Positions 1 through 8,083 of a stretch of 41,564 nt of DNA are shown here, in pieces. Source of the DNA: Aquisphaera insulae (GTDB taxonomy: Bacteria > Planctomycetota > Planctomycetia > Isosphaerales > Isosphaeraceae). Numbering within the stretch: the stretch's first letter is position 1; the number at the start of each line of letters is the position of its first letter. Location: positions 1 to 41,564 of the forward strand of contig NZ_JAALJH010000081.1 of the NCBI RefSeq assembly GCF_011064615.1. Direction: 5' to 3'. A program made the position numbers and the translations under genes. The notes beneath the pieces were generated by a model, which saw only the letters and a program-made list of their open reading frames with translations, was not told the DNA's origin and ran no database searches.

Positions 1-339
1 CCGCCTGCGAATTGACAAAGAACGACCCGTCCATCTGCGGGACGTCGCGACCGCGACTCCCCCTCGGCCCCTGATTCCTGCGTCCTGATTTTCCACGTCT
101 CGCTCGCCCCGACAGGGGGAGATGACGCTCATCCCCTCCCGGATGGCTGTGGCGGCGAGAAGCCTCCCTTAGTCTTCCCGATTTGACAGGCACGAGTCGC
201 CTGGAGCATCATCCCACTGGCACGGACGCTCAACGAGGATCTGCCAGGGGAGGCTGTAGGTGGAAGCTCGCGGCGTCACGCCTGCGGCGGGCCGCTCATG
301 TCACGGCGACGGATCGCTGCCGTTCTGATGGGGTGATCG
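1..339. other. Gap upstream of the DinB gene, no gene recognised
   Basis: I see no convincing coding region here. The only long frame starting in this stretch runs through the DinB gene in another frame and is Arg/Gly-rich, as expected of a shadow. TTGACA hexamers occur at 12-17 and 183-188, but neither has a good -10 partner at 16-18 bp, so I do not call a promoter. No tRNA-like or repeat structure was seen. Confidence 0.5.
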
Positions 340-915
340 ATGAAGGACGACGCGAACGACGTGGCGAAGACGCTGATCGAGGGCGCACTGACCGCCTTCC
401 GCTCCAGCAAGAGCCTCGCCGACAAGGCGGTGGCCCAGCTCACCGACGAAAAGCTGCACATCGCCCTCGACGAGAACACGAACAGCATCGCCGTGATCAT
501 GAAGCACGTCGCCGGGAACCTGCTCTCGCGCTGGACCGATTTCCTGACCTCGGACGGGGAGAAGCCCTGGCGGGACCGGGACGACGAGTTCATCGACTCG
601 CTGAAGACCCGAGACGAATTGATGGCCTGCTGGGAGTCCGGCTGGCAACGGCTGTTCGATTCCCTGTCCGCCCTGACCTCCGATGACCTGGGCAAGTCGG
701 TGGCGATCCGGGGCGAGCCGCATTCCGTACCCCTGGCGATCCAGCGCTCGCTGGCCCATTGCAGTTATCACACCGGCCAGATCGTCCAGATCGCCCGCAT
801 CCTGGCCGGGGACACCTGGACCACGCTCACCATCCCTCGGGGGGCCTCAGCGGGGTTCAACCAGCGGGTCTGGGGCCAGGGACACTACCAGACGCCGGGG
901 CCCGACGCGCGATGA
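340..915 (+). CDS. DinB-superfamily (DUF1572-like) protein
   Basis: This 191-residue protein looks like a DinB/YfiT-type four-helix bundle of the DUF1572 branch. The typical metal-binding histidines are visible: H56 in KHVAGN at the end of the second helix, and H140 and H144 in AHCSYHTGQI, a hallmark of the family. Members are often predicted to bind a divalent metal and some act as thiol-dependent transferases, but the substrate of this one cannot be read from the sequence. It ends in a Gly/Arg/Pro tail and has no signal peptide, so it is probably cytoplasmic. The ATG at 340 has only a weak GGGGTG-like ribosome site upstream. The gene stands alone, followed by a gene-poor gap and then a convergent gene. 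Confidence 0.85.
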   Translation: MKDDANDVAKTLIEGALTAFRSSKSLADKAVAQLTDEKLHIALDENTNSIAVIMKHVAGNLLSRWTDFLTSDGEKPWRDRDDEFIDSLKTRDELMACWESGWQRLFDSLSALTSDDLGKSVAIRGEPHSVPLAIQRSLAHCSYHTGQIVQIARILAGDTWTTLTIPRGASAGFNQRVWGQGHYQTPGPDAR

Positions 916-951
916 CGGTACAGGCCACGAAATCCTCAACGCCATGGCGGC

Positions 952-970
952 CTGAGATGGTTCATCTCAG
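952..970. repeat. Perfect hairpin, 8-bp stem and 3-nt loop
   Basis: CTGAGATG at 952-959 and CATCTCAG at 963-970 form a perfect stem around GTT. It lies 37 bp after the DinB stop codon and could mark the transcript end, although no T-tract follows. Confidence 0.4.
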
Positions 971-1090
971 CTCCCGCGATTCGGCTCCGCTCCCCGGAGC
1001 GTCCGGCATTTTGATGCGGAAGAGCCCGCCCCGGATGACGGCCCGGTAGACGATCTGGACGACCGCCCCGACGAGGTGCGTCGCGGCCAC
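962..1090 (-). pseudogene. Possible C-terminal remnant of a membrane protein
   Basis: Read on the minus strand from a GTG at 1090, this frame gives a 42-residue peptide that begins VAATHLVGAVVQIVYRAVIR and ends in a polar tail. The codons have the GC-rich third positions expected of real genes here, and the first half could form one membrane helix. The frame is closed upstream at about 1132 by a TAG that falls in the hairpin at 1123-1148, so it could be the 3' end of a broken gene or a very small protein. I do not recognise the family. A chance hydrophobic frame cannot be excluded. Confidence 0.25.
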
Positions 1091-1122
1091 GATGACGACT
1101 TGCCAACCTTCATATCCCGATC

Positions 1123-1148
1123 GCCGCACTCGCCTCTACGAGTGCGGC
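1123..1148. repeat. Perfect hairpin, 10-bp stem and 6-nt loop
   Basis: GCCGCACTCG at 1123-1132 pairs perfectly with CGAGTGCGGC at 1139-1148. It lies 114 bp downstream of the sulfurtransferase stop on the minus strand, so it may act as a transcription end, though it lacks a T-run. It also coincides with the point at which the adjacent remnant frame is interrupted. Confidence 0.4.
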
Positions 1149-1261
1149 CTTGCTCATTCGCTTCGGAATCCTTTCTGCCCGGCTCATTGCCGCCGGCGGG
1201 ATCGTCGGGTTGCTCGCATCCACCTTGCCGGCGGGTTGACACCGGCCATTCTTACCCATGC

Positions 1262-2155
1262 TCACTTCTTGCTTTCAGGGCCCTTTTCGTTCTCGATTGG
1301 GGTCTCGCTCGCGTTCCCCCAATCCGACCAGCCGAGGTAGTAATTCCTCGTCTTGAAGCCCAGCCGTTCGAGGACGAACGCATCGACGGAGGCCCGACCA
1401 CCGCCCTGGCAGTGAGCGATGACGGGCTCTCCCGGCTTCACTCCGGCCTGCGCGAGCTTCCGGGCAAGGGCCGCATCGTCGAGAAACCGGCCATCTTTGT
1501 CGACGAGGTTGACCCATTCGATGCTGCATGAGGCGGGAATGTGACCGACTCGTCTGGCTCGCCTGTCCTGCCCCGCGTATTCGGCGTCGCTCCGAGCATC
1601 AACGATGGCATCGGACTTCGAGCCGACCGCCGCGAGCACCTCGTCCCGGGTTGCGTGCCGGTCGCCACGGAAGACGACCTTGAACGCTCTCGGCTCGACG
1701 GCCGGAACGTCGGTCGTCACGGGTCGCTTCTCCGAAGCCCAGAGGGAGAAATTCCCGTTGATGAGTCCCACTCGCTCGACGCCCAGGTAACTCAGCAGCC
1801 ACCAGAGCCGAGCGGCGTCCAGTTGCCGTCGAGCGTCGTAAACAAGCACATCCGACTTCGGGCCGATTCCCAGGGGAGCGATCCACCGCTCCCACAGAGC
1901 TCGGTCCGTCAGGGCCCCGGGTTTTGCCGCCATGGCCTCGACCGCGTTCGCATCAACCCAGACCGCCCCCGGGAGGTGGCCCCTCTCGTAATCCGCCCTC
2001 GGCCGAGTATCGAGGATGCGAAGGTCTTCCTCTCCGAGACGCTTCTGAAGCTCGTCGAGAGTCACGAGCCGTGCGAGATTCGCCCCCGACGCGGGGGTCG
2101 CGGATGCGAGCACGGGAAGAAGGACCAGGGGAACCGCCAGCCGGAAACTGAACAC
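1262..2155 (-). CDS. Exported tandem-rhodanese sulfurtransferase
   Basis: This 297-residue protein has two rhodanese domains in the arrangement of thiosulfate/3-mercaptopyruvate sulfurtransferases. An N-terminal signal peptide (hydrophobic core about residues 5-18, likely cut after ASGA) sends it across the inner membrane. Domain 1 (about 30-145) has DTRPRADYERGHLPGA but no cysteine in the active loop, as is normal for the structural domain. Domain 2 (about 165-285) holds the catalytic loop HCQGGGRAS with C249, and the protein ends with the typical WSDWGN segment. It should pass sulfane sulfur to an acceptor in the periplasm; thiosulfate versus mercaptopyruvate cannot be decided. The start is GTG at 2155, with CCTCC on the plus strand at 2165-2169 giving a GGAGG ribosome site 9 nt upstream. 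It diverges from the PadR unit. Confidence 0.88.
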   Translation of the reverse strand: MFSFRLAVPLVLLPVLASATPASGANLARLVTLDELQKRLGEEDLRILDTRPRADYERGHLPGAVWVDANAVEAMAAKPGALTDRALWERWIAPLGIGPKSDVLVYDARRQLDAARLWWLLSYLGVERVGLINGNFSLWASEKRPVTTDVPAVEPRAFKVVFRGDRHATRDEVLAAVGSKSDAIVDARSDAEYAGQDRRARRVGHIPASCSIEWVNLVDKDGRFLDDAALARKLAQAGVKPGEPVIAHCQGGGRASVDAFVLERLGFKTRNYYLGWSDWGNASETPIENEKGPESKK

Positions 2156-2339
2156 GATACTGATCCTCCGTAACGAGAATCACGAAACGCCTCATCCGTG
2201 GCCCGAGGCTGGCCTTGGTCGAGTGCCCAGGTCTCTCTGCAACGTTCTCATCAGAACATATGCAATCTCGAGTCCGGTTGAGCCTCTATCCCGCCAGAGG
2301 TGGAAACGGGCACCTTGCCCGGATGTTAGCTGAAGCCTC

Positions 2340-2361
2340 TAATATTGGCTACCGATATCGG
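2340..2361 (+). promoter_or_regulatory. Possible promoter and operator before the PadR unit
   Basis: TAATAT at 2340-2345 is a plausible -10 element, with a weak TTGCCC at 2315-2320 (19-bp spacer). A perfect palindrome CCGATATCGG lies at 2352-2361, between this element and the GTG start at 2373, a position suited to autorepression by PadR. It does not match the common ATGT-N8-ACAT PadR site, so the assignment is tentative. Confidence 0.3.
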
Positions 2362-2372
2362 AGCGACAAGGC

Positions 2373-2732
2373 GTGAGCGAATTGCTGACCAGGATGTTCT
2401 TCGGGGGGTTCGTGCGGTTGCACATCCTCTACCACGCGACGAAGGAGGACATCTTCGGCGTGGAGATGATGGAGGAGCTCGCCCGTCACGGATACGAGGT
2501 CGGTCCCGGCACGCTCTATCCGATGCTTCAGAAGCTCGAAGAGGCCGGTTACCTCACCTCGCACGCCGAGGTCGTGGGGGGTAAGACTCGGAAGTATTAC
2601 CGGGCAACTCGCGAAGGGGCCGCCGCGCTCGAGGCGACCAGGGCCAAGCTTCGCGAGCTCGTCAAGGAGGTCCTGGAAGACAGGCCTCCAAGACCGTCCA
2701 TCGAATCAAACCGGCGAAAAGGGTCCTCCTGA
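2373..2732 (+). CDS. PadR-family transcriptional regulator
   Basis: This 119-residue winged-helix protein carries the PadR signature GTLYPMLQKLEEAGYL in the recognition helix-wing region (about residues 46-61), followed by KTRKYYRATREG in the wing and a C-terminal dimerisation helix. PadR proteins usually repress neighbouring transport or detoxification genes and release DNA when they bind a small ligand. It sits first in a plus-strand unit with the cytochrome-like lipoprotein and the RND efflux genes, so control of that pump is the natural inference. The start is GTG at 2373 with GGAG at 2360-2363. Its stop lies 24 bp before the next start. It could instead be a short PadR activator. Confidence 0.9.
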   Translation: MSELLTRMFFGGFVRLHILYHATKEDIFGVEMMEELARHGYEVGPGTLYPMLQKLEEAGYLTSHAEVVGGKTRKYYRATREGAAALEATRAKLRELVKEVLEDRPPRPSIESNRRKGSS

Positions 2733-2756
2733 GGGGCGTTGCCCCAGAGAGCCAAC

Positions 2757-3308
2757 ATGAGGCGACACGCCGCAGTCTTCGCGAGTTCCCTTCTCCTCGC
2801 CGCAGCGGCATCGGGCTGTGGTGGACCCGTTCCGGCCGCAACCACCGATGACGCGAAGCGCTCGGAGGACCTGGCAGCGGAAGTGAAGGCTCTCAAGGAG
2901 CTCGTGCCCGACCAGGCCCACATCATGGCCGACGTCGGCTATCACTTCACGAACCTCTGGTTCGCCGGCGGGGCCGAGAACTGGCCGCTCGCCGACTTCT
3001 ACCTCAACGAATCGAAGTCTCATCTCCGGTGGGCGGTCCGGGCGAAACCCATCCGCAAGGATTCGGCGGGCCGGGACGTCAATCTTCCGGGCATCCTCGA
3101 GGCGTTCGAGAATAGCCAGCTCACGCAGCTCAAGGGGGCCGTGGACAGGAAGGACCGAACGGCATTCGAGGCGGTCTATCGCGAGAGCCTCACGGTCTGC
3201 TATGCCTGCCACAAGGCATCCGACAAGCCGTATCTCCGCCCCCAGATCCCGACGCAGCCCGTGGCGGGCATCATCAACTTCGACCCCAAAGCGAATTGGC
3301 CGCTCTGA
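2757..3308 (+). CDS. Monoheme c-type cytochrome-like lipoprotein
   Basis: This 183-residue protein starts with a lipoprotein signal, hydrophobic residues about 5-19 ending in the lipobox ASGC with C21, so it should be anchored to a membrane in the periplasm. A single c-type heme-binding motif CYACH lies near the C terminus (C148, C151, H152), with a methionine in QAHIMADVGYHF (M57) as a possible distal ligand. The C-terminal position of CxxCH and the largely helical body resemble the cytochrome c'/c-556 type, but the match is not strong enough to name it. I chose ATG at 2757 over the TTG at 2739 because it begins the signal peptide directly. The gene lies 42 bp before the RND pump gene. An electron-carrying or redox-sensing lipoprotein in an efflux operon is unusual. 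Confidence 0.8.
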   Translation: MRRHAAVFASSLLLAAAASGCGGPVPAATTDDAKRSEDLAAEVKALKELVPDQAHIMADVGYHFTNLWFAGGAENWPLADFYLNESKSHLRWAVRAKPIRKDSAGRDVNLPGILEAFENSQLTQLKGAVDRKDRTAFEAVYRESLTVCYACHKASDKPYLRPQIPTQPVAGIINFDPKANWPL

Positions 3309-3350
3309 TTCGAGCCGCGACGTCGGTCCGTCCCGAAGGGAACCCGTGTC

Positions 3351-6300
3351 ATGAACCCGATCGTCTTCGCCATGAGGCGGCCGCTCACGGTCATGGTGGC
3401 CGTGGTCGCCGTGGCCATGGGCAGCGCCCTTGCCCTCACGCGGATGTCCATCGACATCTTCCCGAACCTCAATCTGCCGGTCATCTACGTCGCCCAGCCT
3501 TACGGCGGCATGGACCCCGCCCAGATGGAAGGGCTGCTCACGAACTATTACGAATATCACTTCCTCTACATCTCCGGGATTCACCACGTCGAGTCGAAGA
3601 ACATCCAGGGCATGGCCCTGATGAAGCTCTTCTTCCACCCCGGCACGAACATGCCCCAGGCGATGGCAGAGACCATCGGCTATGTCACGAGGTCGCGGGC
3701 CTTCATGCCGCCGGGGACCGTCTCGCCGTTCATCACCCGCTTCGACGCCGGGAGCGTGCCGGTCGGCTACCTCGTGCTCTCGAGCGAGACGAAGAGCATC
3801 GGCGAGATCCAGGACCAGGCCCTCTTCAAGGTCCGCCCGATGTTCGCGGGCCTTCCCGGCGTCTCCGCCCCGCCGCCGTTCGGCGGCAGCGCCCGGACGG
3901 TCGTCGTCCGGATCGACCCCGACCGGCTCCGCTCCTACCGGATGTCACCCGACGAGGTGATGAAGGCCCTGGTCTCCGGGAACTCGATCAGCCCCTCCGG
4001 CAACGTCCGCATCGGCGACGAGATGCCCATCGTCCCCGTCAACTCGCTCGTCAAGCAGGTGGACGACCTGAAGGCCATCCCGATCCGGCCGGGCGTGACC
4101 CCGACCGTCTATCTTCGAGACGTCGCCACGGTCCAGGACTCGACCGATACCACGACCGGCTACGCCCTGGTGAACGGACGTCGTGCCGTCTACATCCTGG
4201 TGACGAAGCGGGCCGACGCGTCGACTCTCACGGTCGTGAATAACGTGAAAGCGGCCCTCCCATCGATGCAGGCGGTCCTCCCGGACGATATCAAGGTCAG
4301 CTTCGAGTTCGACCAGTCGCCGACGGTCACGAACGCGATGACGAGCCTGGCCACGGAGGGTGCCCTGGGAGCCCTCTTCACCGGGCTCATGGTCCTCGTC
4401 TTCCTCCGCGACTGGCGGAGCGTCATCGTCGTCGTCCTGAACATCCCCTTCGCACTCTGCGGCGCCGTGGTCGCCCTCTGGCTCACCGGCCAGACCGTGA
4501 ACCTCATGACCCTTGGCGGGCTCGCGCTCTCCATCGGCATTCTCGTCGACGAGGCAACGGTCGAGATCGAGAACATCCACGCGAAGATGGAGCACACGGC
4601 GAACATCCCGCGTGCGGTCCGACAGGGGAACCTCGACACGGCCGTGCCCCGGCTCCTGGCCATGCTTTCAATCCTTGCCGTCTTCATCCCGTCGTTCTTC
4701 ATGCAGGGAGTGGCGCAATCCCTCTTCGTGCCGATGTCGCTCGCCGTCGGCTTCGCGATGGTCTCCTCCTACTTGCTCTCCAGCACGTTCGTCCCCGTGC
4801 TCTCCGTGTGGCTTCTCAGGCACCGTCACGAACCCGGGGAGCAGGCCGCGAGGCGGTCTCTCTTCGACCGATCCCGCGACGCCTACGGTCGCGGATTGGG
4901 ATGGGTGGTACAGATCCGCTGGCTCGTGGTCCCGGCCTATCTCGTCCTCACAGGGCTCGTGACCTACGGCGTTGGAAGCCAGCTCGGCCTGGAGATCTTC
5001 CCGAGGGTTGATGCGGGACGATTCCAGCTTCGCATCAAGGCCCCGGCGGGGACTCGAATCGAGAAGACGGAACGGATCGCCAAGTCGGCCCTCGAGGCCG
5101 TGAAGCAGGAAGTCGGCGAGAAGGCCGTCGAGATTTCCGTCGGCTATGTCGGGGTCATCCCGTCGAGCTACCCGATCAACGCGATCTACCAGTGGACCGC
5201 GGGACCCGAGGAGGTCCTGCTGCGAGTCGCCCTCCGCGAGGATGCGGGCACCGATGTCGAGGCCCTGAAGCGAAGGCTCCGGGAGAAGCTCAACCGCGAG
5301 ATGCCGACGGTCAGCTTCTCCTTCGAGCCCGCGGACATCGTGAGCGACGTCATGAGCTTCGGCTCGCCGACGCCCGTCGAGGTGGCCGTCAGCGGCTCGA
5401 ACTACGCCGACGACCGGGCCTTCGCGGCGAAGGTCAAGGATGAGCTCGCGAAGGTCCCCTCGCTCCGAGACCTCCAGTACTCGCAGTCCCTCGACTACCC
5501 GACCGTGAACGTCGACATCGACCGCGAACGGGCGGGCATCAGCGGCGTCACCTCGGATGACGTCGCCCGCTCGCTCGTGACCGCGACCTCGTCGAGCCGG
5601 TTCGTGGTGCCCAACTACTGGCCCGACCCGAAGACCGGCATCGGCTATCAGGTGCAGGTTGAAATCCCCGTCGCCGTGATGGACTCGGTGAAGCAGGTCG
5701 AGACCGTCCCCGTGCCGCGTCCCGGCGGACCGACGCTCCTGCTGAGGGACGTGGCCAAGGTGCGACGGGGGACGATGCCCGGCGAATACGACCGATACAA
5801 CATGAAGCGGTCCATCAGCCTCACCGCGAACGTCGTCGGCGAGGACCTGGGGAGGGTCGCGACCCGGGTTACCCAAGCCCTGGAACGAGCAGGGACCCCG
5901 CCCAAGGGCGTGAACGTCGATATTCGCGGGCAGATCGTGCCCATGAGGGAGATGCTCACCGGGCTCTCGGTCGGCCTCGTGATGTCCATCCTCGTGATCC
6001 TCCTCCTGCTCACGGCGAACTTCCAATCGGTTCGGCTGGCCCTCGTCACGGTCTCGACCGCCCCCGCGGTCGTTTGTGGCGTGGTCGTCGCCTTGTGGCT
6101 CACCGGGACCACGATCAATATCCAGTCGTTCATGGGGGCGATCATGGCCAACGGCGTCGCGGTCGCAAACGCCATCTTGCTCGTCACCTTCGCCGAAAGG
6201 CACCGCCGGGACCACTCGGCCAGGGCGACCGACGCCGCGGTCCTCGGCGCGAAGGGGCGGCTTCGCCCCATCCTGATGACGAGCTGCGCCATGACGGCCG

Positions 6301-6578
6301 GGATGATCCCGATGGCCCTCGGTTGGTCCGAAGGGGGGGAGCAGACAGCCCCACTGGGCCGAGCCGTCATCGGAGGGCTTGTCGCCGCGACACTCGCGAC
6401 CCTTCTCGTGCTCCCTTCCCTCTTCGCCCTGGTCCAGGGGCGGGCCGGCCGGGACTCGGCCTCGATCGACCCCGACGACCCGGAAAGCCGCTACTACGAC
6501 CATCCCGGCGGGGCGGCTCGCCCGGCCCCGGCAAACGGCGATCCCCACCAGGCGGCAGCCGTCGAGACTCGCGTATAA
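3351..6578 (+). CDS. RND efflux permease, AcrB/MexB superfamily
   Basis: This 1075-residue inner-membrane protein has the full duplicated RND layout: one helix (about 11-30), a large periplasmic porter domain, a helix bundle (about 335-500), a second porter domain and a second bundle (about 860-1035). The proton-relay region of the fourth helix reads GILVDEATVEIENIH (D400, E401), where drug exporters normally have two aspartates; the sequence otherwise looks more like hydrophobe/amphiphile exporters than metal exporters. The matching helix of the second half contains ANAILLVTFAERHRR. It should work as a trimer with the adaptor and the TolC-type channel encoded next, using the proton gradient to expel small molecules. 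The substrate is unknown. The start ATG at 3351 follows GAAGGGAA. The order permease-adaptor-channel differs from the common adaptor-first order. Confidence 0.93.
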   Translation: MNPIVFAMRRPLTVMVAVVAVAMGSALALTRMSIDIFPNLNLPVIYVAQPYGGMDPAQMEGLLTNYYEYHFLYISGIHHVESKNIQGMALMKLFFHPGTNMPQAMAETIGYVTRSRAFMPPGTVSPFITRFDAGSVPVGYLVLSSETKSIGEIQDQALFKVRPMFAGLPGVSAPPPFGGSARTVVVRIDPDRLRSYRMSPDEVMKALVSGNSISPSGNVRIGDEMPIVPVNSLVKQVDDLKAIPIRPGVTPTVYLRDVATVQDSTDTTTGYALVNGRRAVYILVTKRADASTLTVVNNVKAALPSMQAVLPDDIKVSFEFDQSPTVTNAMTSLATEGALGALFTGLMVLVFLRDWRSVIVVVLNIPFALCGAVVALWLTGQTVNLMTLGGLALSIGILVDEATVEIENIHAKMEHTANIPRAVRQGNLDTAVPRLLAMLSILAVFIPSFFMQGVAQSLFVPMSLAVGFAMVSSYLLSSTFVPVLSVWLLRHRHEPGEQAARRSLFDRSRDAYGRGLGWVVQIRWLVVPAYLVLTGLVTYGVGSQLGLEIFPRVDAGRFQLRIKAPAGTRIEKTERIAKSALEAVKQEVGEKAVEISVGYVGVIPSSYPINAIYQWTAGPEEVLLRVALREDAGTDVEALKRRLREKLNREMPTVSFSFEPADIVSDVMSFGSPTPVEVAVSGSNYADDRAFAAKVKDELAKVPSLRDLQYSQSLDYPTVNVDIDRERAGISGVTSDDVARSLVTATSSSRFVVPNYWPDPKTGIGYQVQVEIPVAVMDSVKQVETVPVPRPGGPTLLLRDVAKVRRGTMPGEYDRYNMKRSISLTANVVGEDLGRVATRVTQALERAGTPPKGVNVDIRGQIVPMREMLTGLSVGLVMSILVILLLLTANFQSVRLALVTVSTAPAVVCGVVVALWLTGTTINIQSFMGAIMANGVAVANAILLVTFAERHRRDHSARATDAAVLGAKGRLRPILMTSCAMTAGMIPMALGWSEGGEQTAPLGRAVIGGLVAATLATLLVLPSLFALVQGRAGRDSASIDPDDPESRYYDHPGGAARPAPANGDPHQAAAVETRV

Positions 6579-6610
6579 GAAAACGTATGACTGAAAAAAG
6601 GACGTCGAGC

Positions 6611-7966
6611 ATGTTGATGAGAGTCCGATTTGCTGAGGCAAGCCTGGCCGTCCTCGGCGTGCTCGCGCTGCTCAACGCGGGTTGCCGCAAGCATGCCGGC
6701 GAGGTGGCCTCGAAGGGGGGGACGGCGGAGTCCTCGCCGGTGACCCGAGTCGCGACCGCAACGCCCGAGCGAGCGACCGTCCGGCGCACGACGGAAGAGC
6801 CCGGGCAGATCGAGGCGGCCGAAACGACCCCCATCTACGCCAAGCTCGGGGGCTACGTCGAGAGCGTTGCCGCGGATATCGGCGACAAGGTGAAGAAGGG
6901 CCAGGTGCTGGCCGTCCTCCGGGTGCCGGAGACGGAGGCCGACCTCAAGCAGAAGCGCGCGATGATCGAGCAGGCCGAGTCCGAGAAGAGGCAGGACGAG
7001 GCGAGCGTTGACGTTGCGCAGGCCGGAGTCGCGAGCGCCGAGGCGAAGGTCGCCGAGATTCAGGCGGGCATCCGGAGGGCCGACGCCGATTTCGCTCGCT
7101 GGCGGGCGGAATTCGCCCGCATCGAGCAGTTGTTTCGCGAGCGCGCCCAGACGGGGAGTCTCCTCGACGAGACGGAGAACAAGCTGAAAGCCGCCGAGGC
7201 GACACGCGAGGAGGTCCGGGCGCAGGTCAAATCGGCCGAGGCCGCGCTCGCCGAGGCGAAGGCTCATCTGGTCAAGGCCCGCTCGGACGTCCAGACCGCG
7301 ACGTCCCACATCGACGTCGCTCGTTTCGAGGCCGAGCACGCCGAGGCGATGGCCGGATACATGAAAATACGCGCCCCTTTCGACGGGGTCATCACCAGGC
7401 GGGCCGTCGATACGGGTCACCTCACGACACCTGGAGCGAGCGGAGAGCTTCTCTTCATCATCGTCCGTTCCGACATCGTCACGATCACCGTCGGGGTCCC
7501 CGAGAACGACGCCCCGTACGTGAACCCGGGCGACCGTGCCCTGGTCCGGCTGCAAGCGATGGAGGGAAAGACCTTCCAGGGGGAGGTCACCCGGACCGCG
7601 TGGGCCCTCGATGCGACGACGAGGACGCTCCAGACGGAAATCGATCTGCCGAATGCCGATGACGTCTTGCGACCGGGACTCTACGCCTACGTGACCATCG
7701 TCTCCGAGGAGCACAAGGACGCGCTCACGGTGCCCGCGACGGCCATCGTCGCGGAGGGCGGGCGGAATTTCTGCGTGATCGTCGAAGGCGGCCACGCGAC
7801 GCGGCGAGAGGTGAAACTCGGGCTCAGCGACGGCAAGCGGACCGAGATCGTCTCCGGCATCCGCGAAGGCGAGCTGGTTGTCGAAGCGAACGCGGGTTCG
7901 CTCGCGGATGGTCAATCGGTTGGACGCATCGAGCCCCCCGGTCAAGCTACCAGGCCGAAGAGCTGA
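6611..7966 (+). CDS. RND efflux periplasmic adaptor (MFP), lipoprotein
   Basis: This 451-residue membrane-fusion protein links the RND permease to the outer-membrane channel. It starts with a lipoprotein signal ending in LNAGC (C25). A first half-lipoyl segment (about 65-100, with GDKVKKGQVLAVL) is followed by a long alanine/glutamate-rich coiled-coil hairpin (about 105-240), then the second lipoyl half (MKIRAPFDGVITRRAVDTG), a beta-barrel region and a membrane-proximal domain. The ATG at 6611 is preferred because AAGGA at 6598-6602 lies 8 nt before it; ATG at 6587 is in frame but has no ribosome site. The long hairpin suits docking to a TolC-type partner. The gene starts 32 bp after the pump gene. 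Confidence 0.92.
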   Translation: MLMRVRFAEASLAVLGVLALLNAGCRKHAGEVASKGGTAESSPVTRVATATPERATVRRTTEEPGQIEAAETTPIYAKLGGYVESVAADIGDKVKKGQVLAVLRVPETEADLKQKRAMIEQAESEKRQDEASVDVAQAGVASAEAKVAEIQAGIRRADADFARWRAEFARIEQLFRERAQTGSLLDETENKLKAAEATREEVRAQVKSAEAALAEAKAHLVKARSDVQTATSHIDVARFEAEHAEAMAGYMKIRAPFDGVITRRAVDTGHLTTPGASGELLFIIVRSDIVTITVGVPENDAPYVNPGDRALVRLQAMEGKTFQGEVTRTAWALDATTRTLQTEIDLPNADDVLRPGLYAYVTIVSEEHKDALTVPATAIVAEGGRNFCVIVEGGHATRREVKLGLSDGKRTEIVSGIREGELVVEANAGSLADGQSVGRIEPPGQATRPKS

Positions 7967-8083
7967 CGCAGTCGGAACAATCGGAGCACCCCTGGCATTC
8001 CCGGTGAACCCCTCTCAAGCCTTCCAACCGCCAAAAACGAACATAAGGACACCGGAACGCTGTCACTGGCCACGGAGGGCCGC

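Larger units (their letters stand above)
916..1261. other. Gap with two hairpins and a possible gene remnant
   Basis: This 346-bp interval separates two convergent genes. It contains a perfect 8-bp stem with a 3-nt loop at 952-970 (CTGAGATG / CATCTCAG) and a perfect 10-bp stem with a 6-nt loop at 1123-1148 (GCCGCACTCG / CGAGTGCGGC). Neither is followed by a T-run, so they are at best rho-independent-like ends or protein sites. A short membrane-like reading frame on the minus strand (962-1090) is listed separately. Another hydrophobic stretch with no start codon can be read on the plus strand at about 1096-1239. Together these suggest decayed coding DNA. Confidence 0.4.

Noticed and set aside
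12..17. TTGACA near the window start as a promoter
   Set aside because: No -10-like hexamer at 16-18 bp; the same holds for TTGACA at 183-188.
2739..2756. TTG start for the cytochrome-like lipoprotein
   Set aside because: The ATG at 2757 begins the lipoprotein signal directly, and the upstream codons only prepend polar residues.
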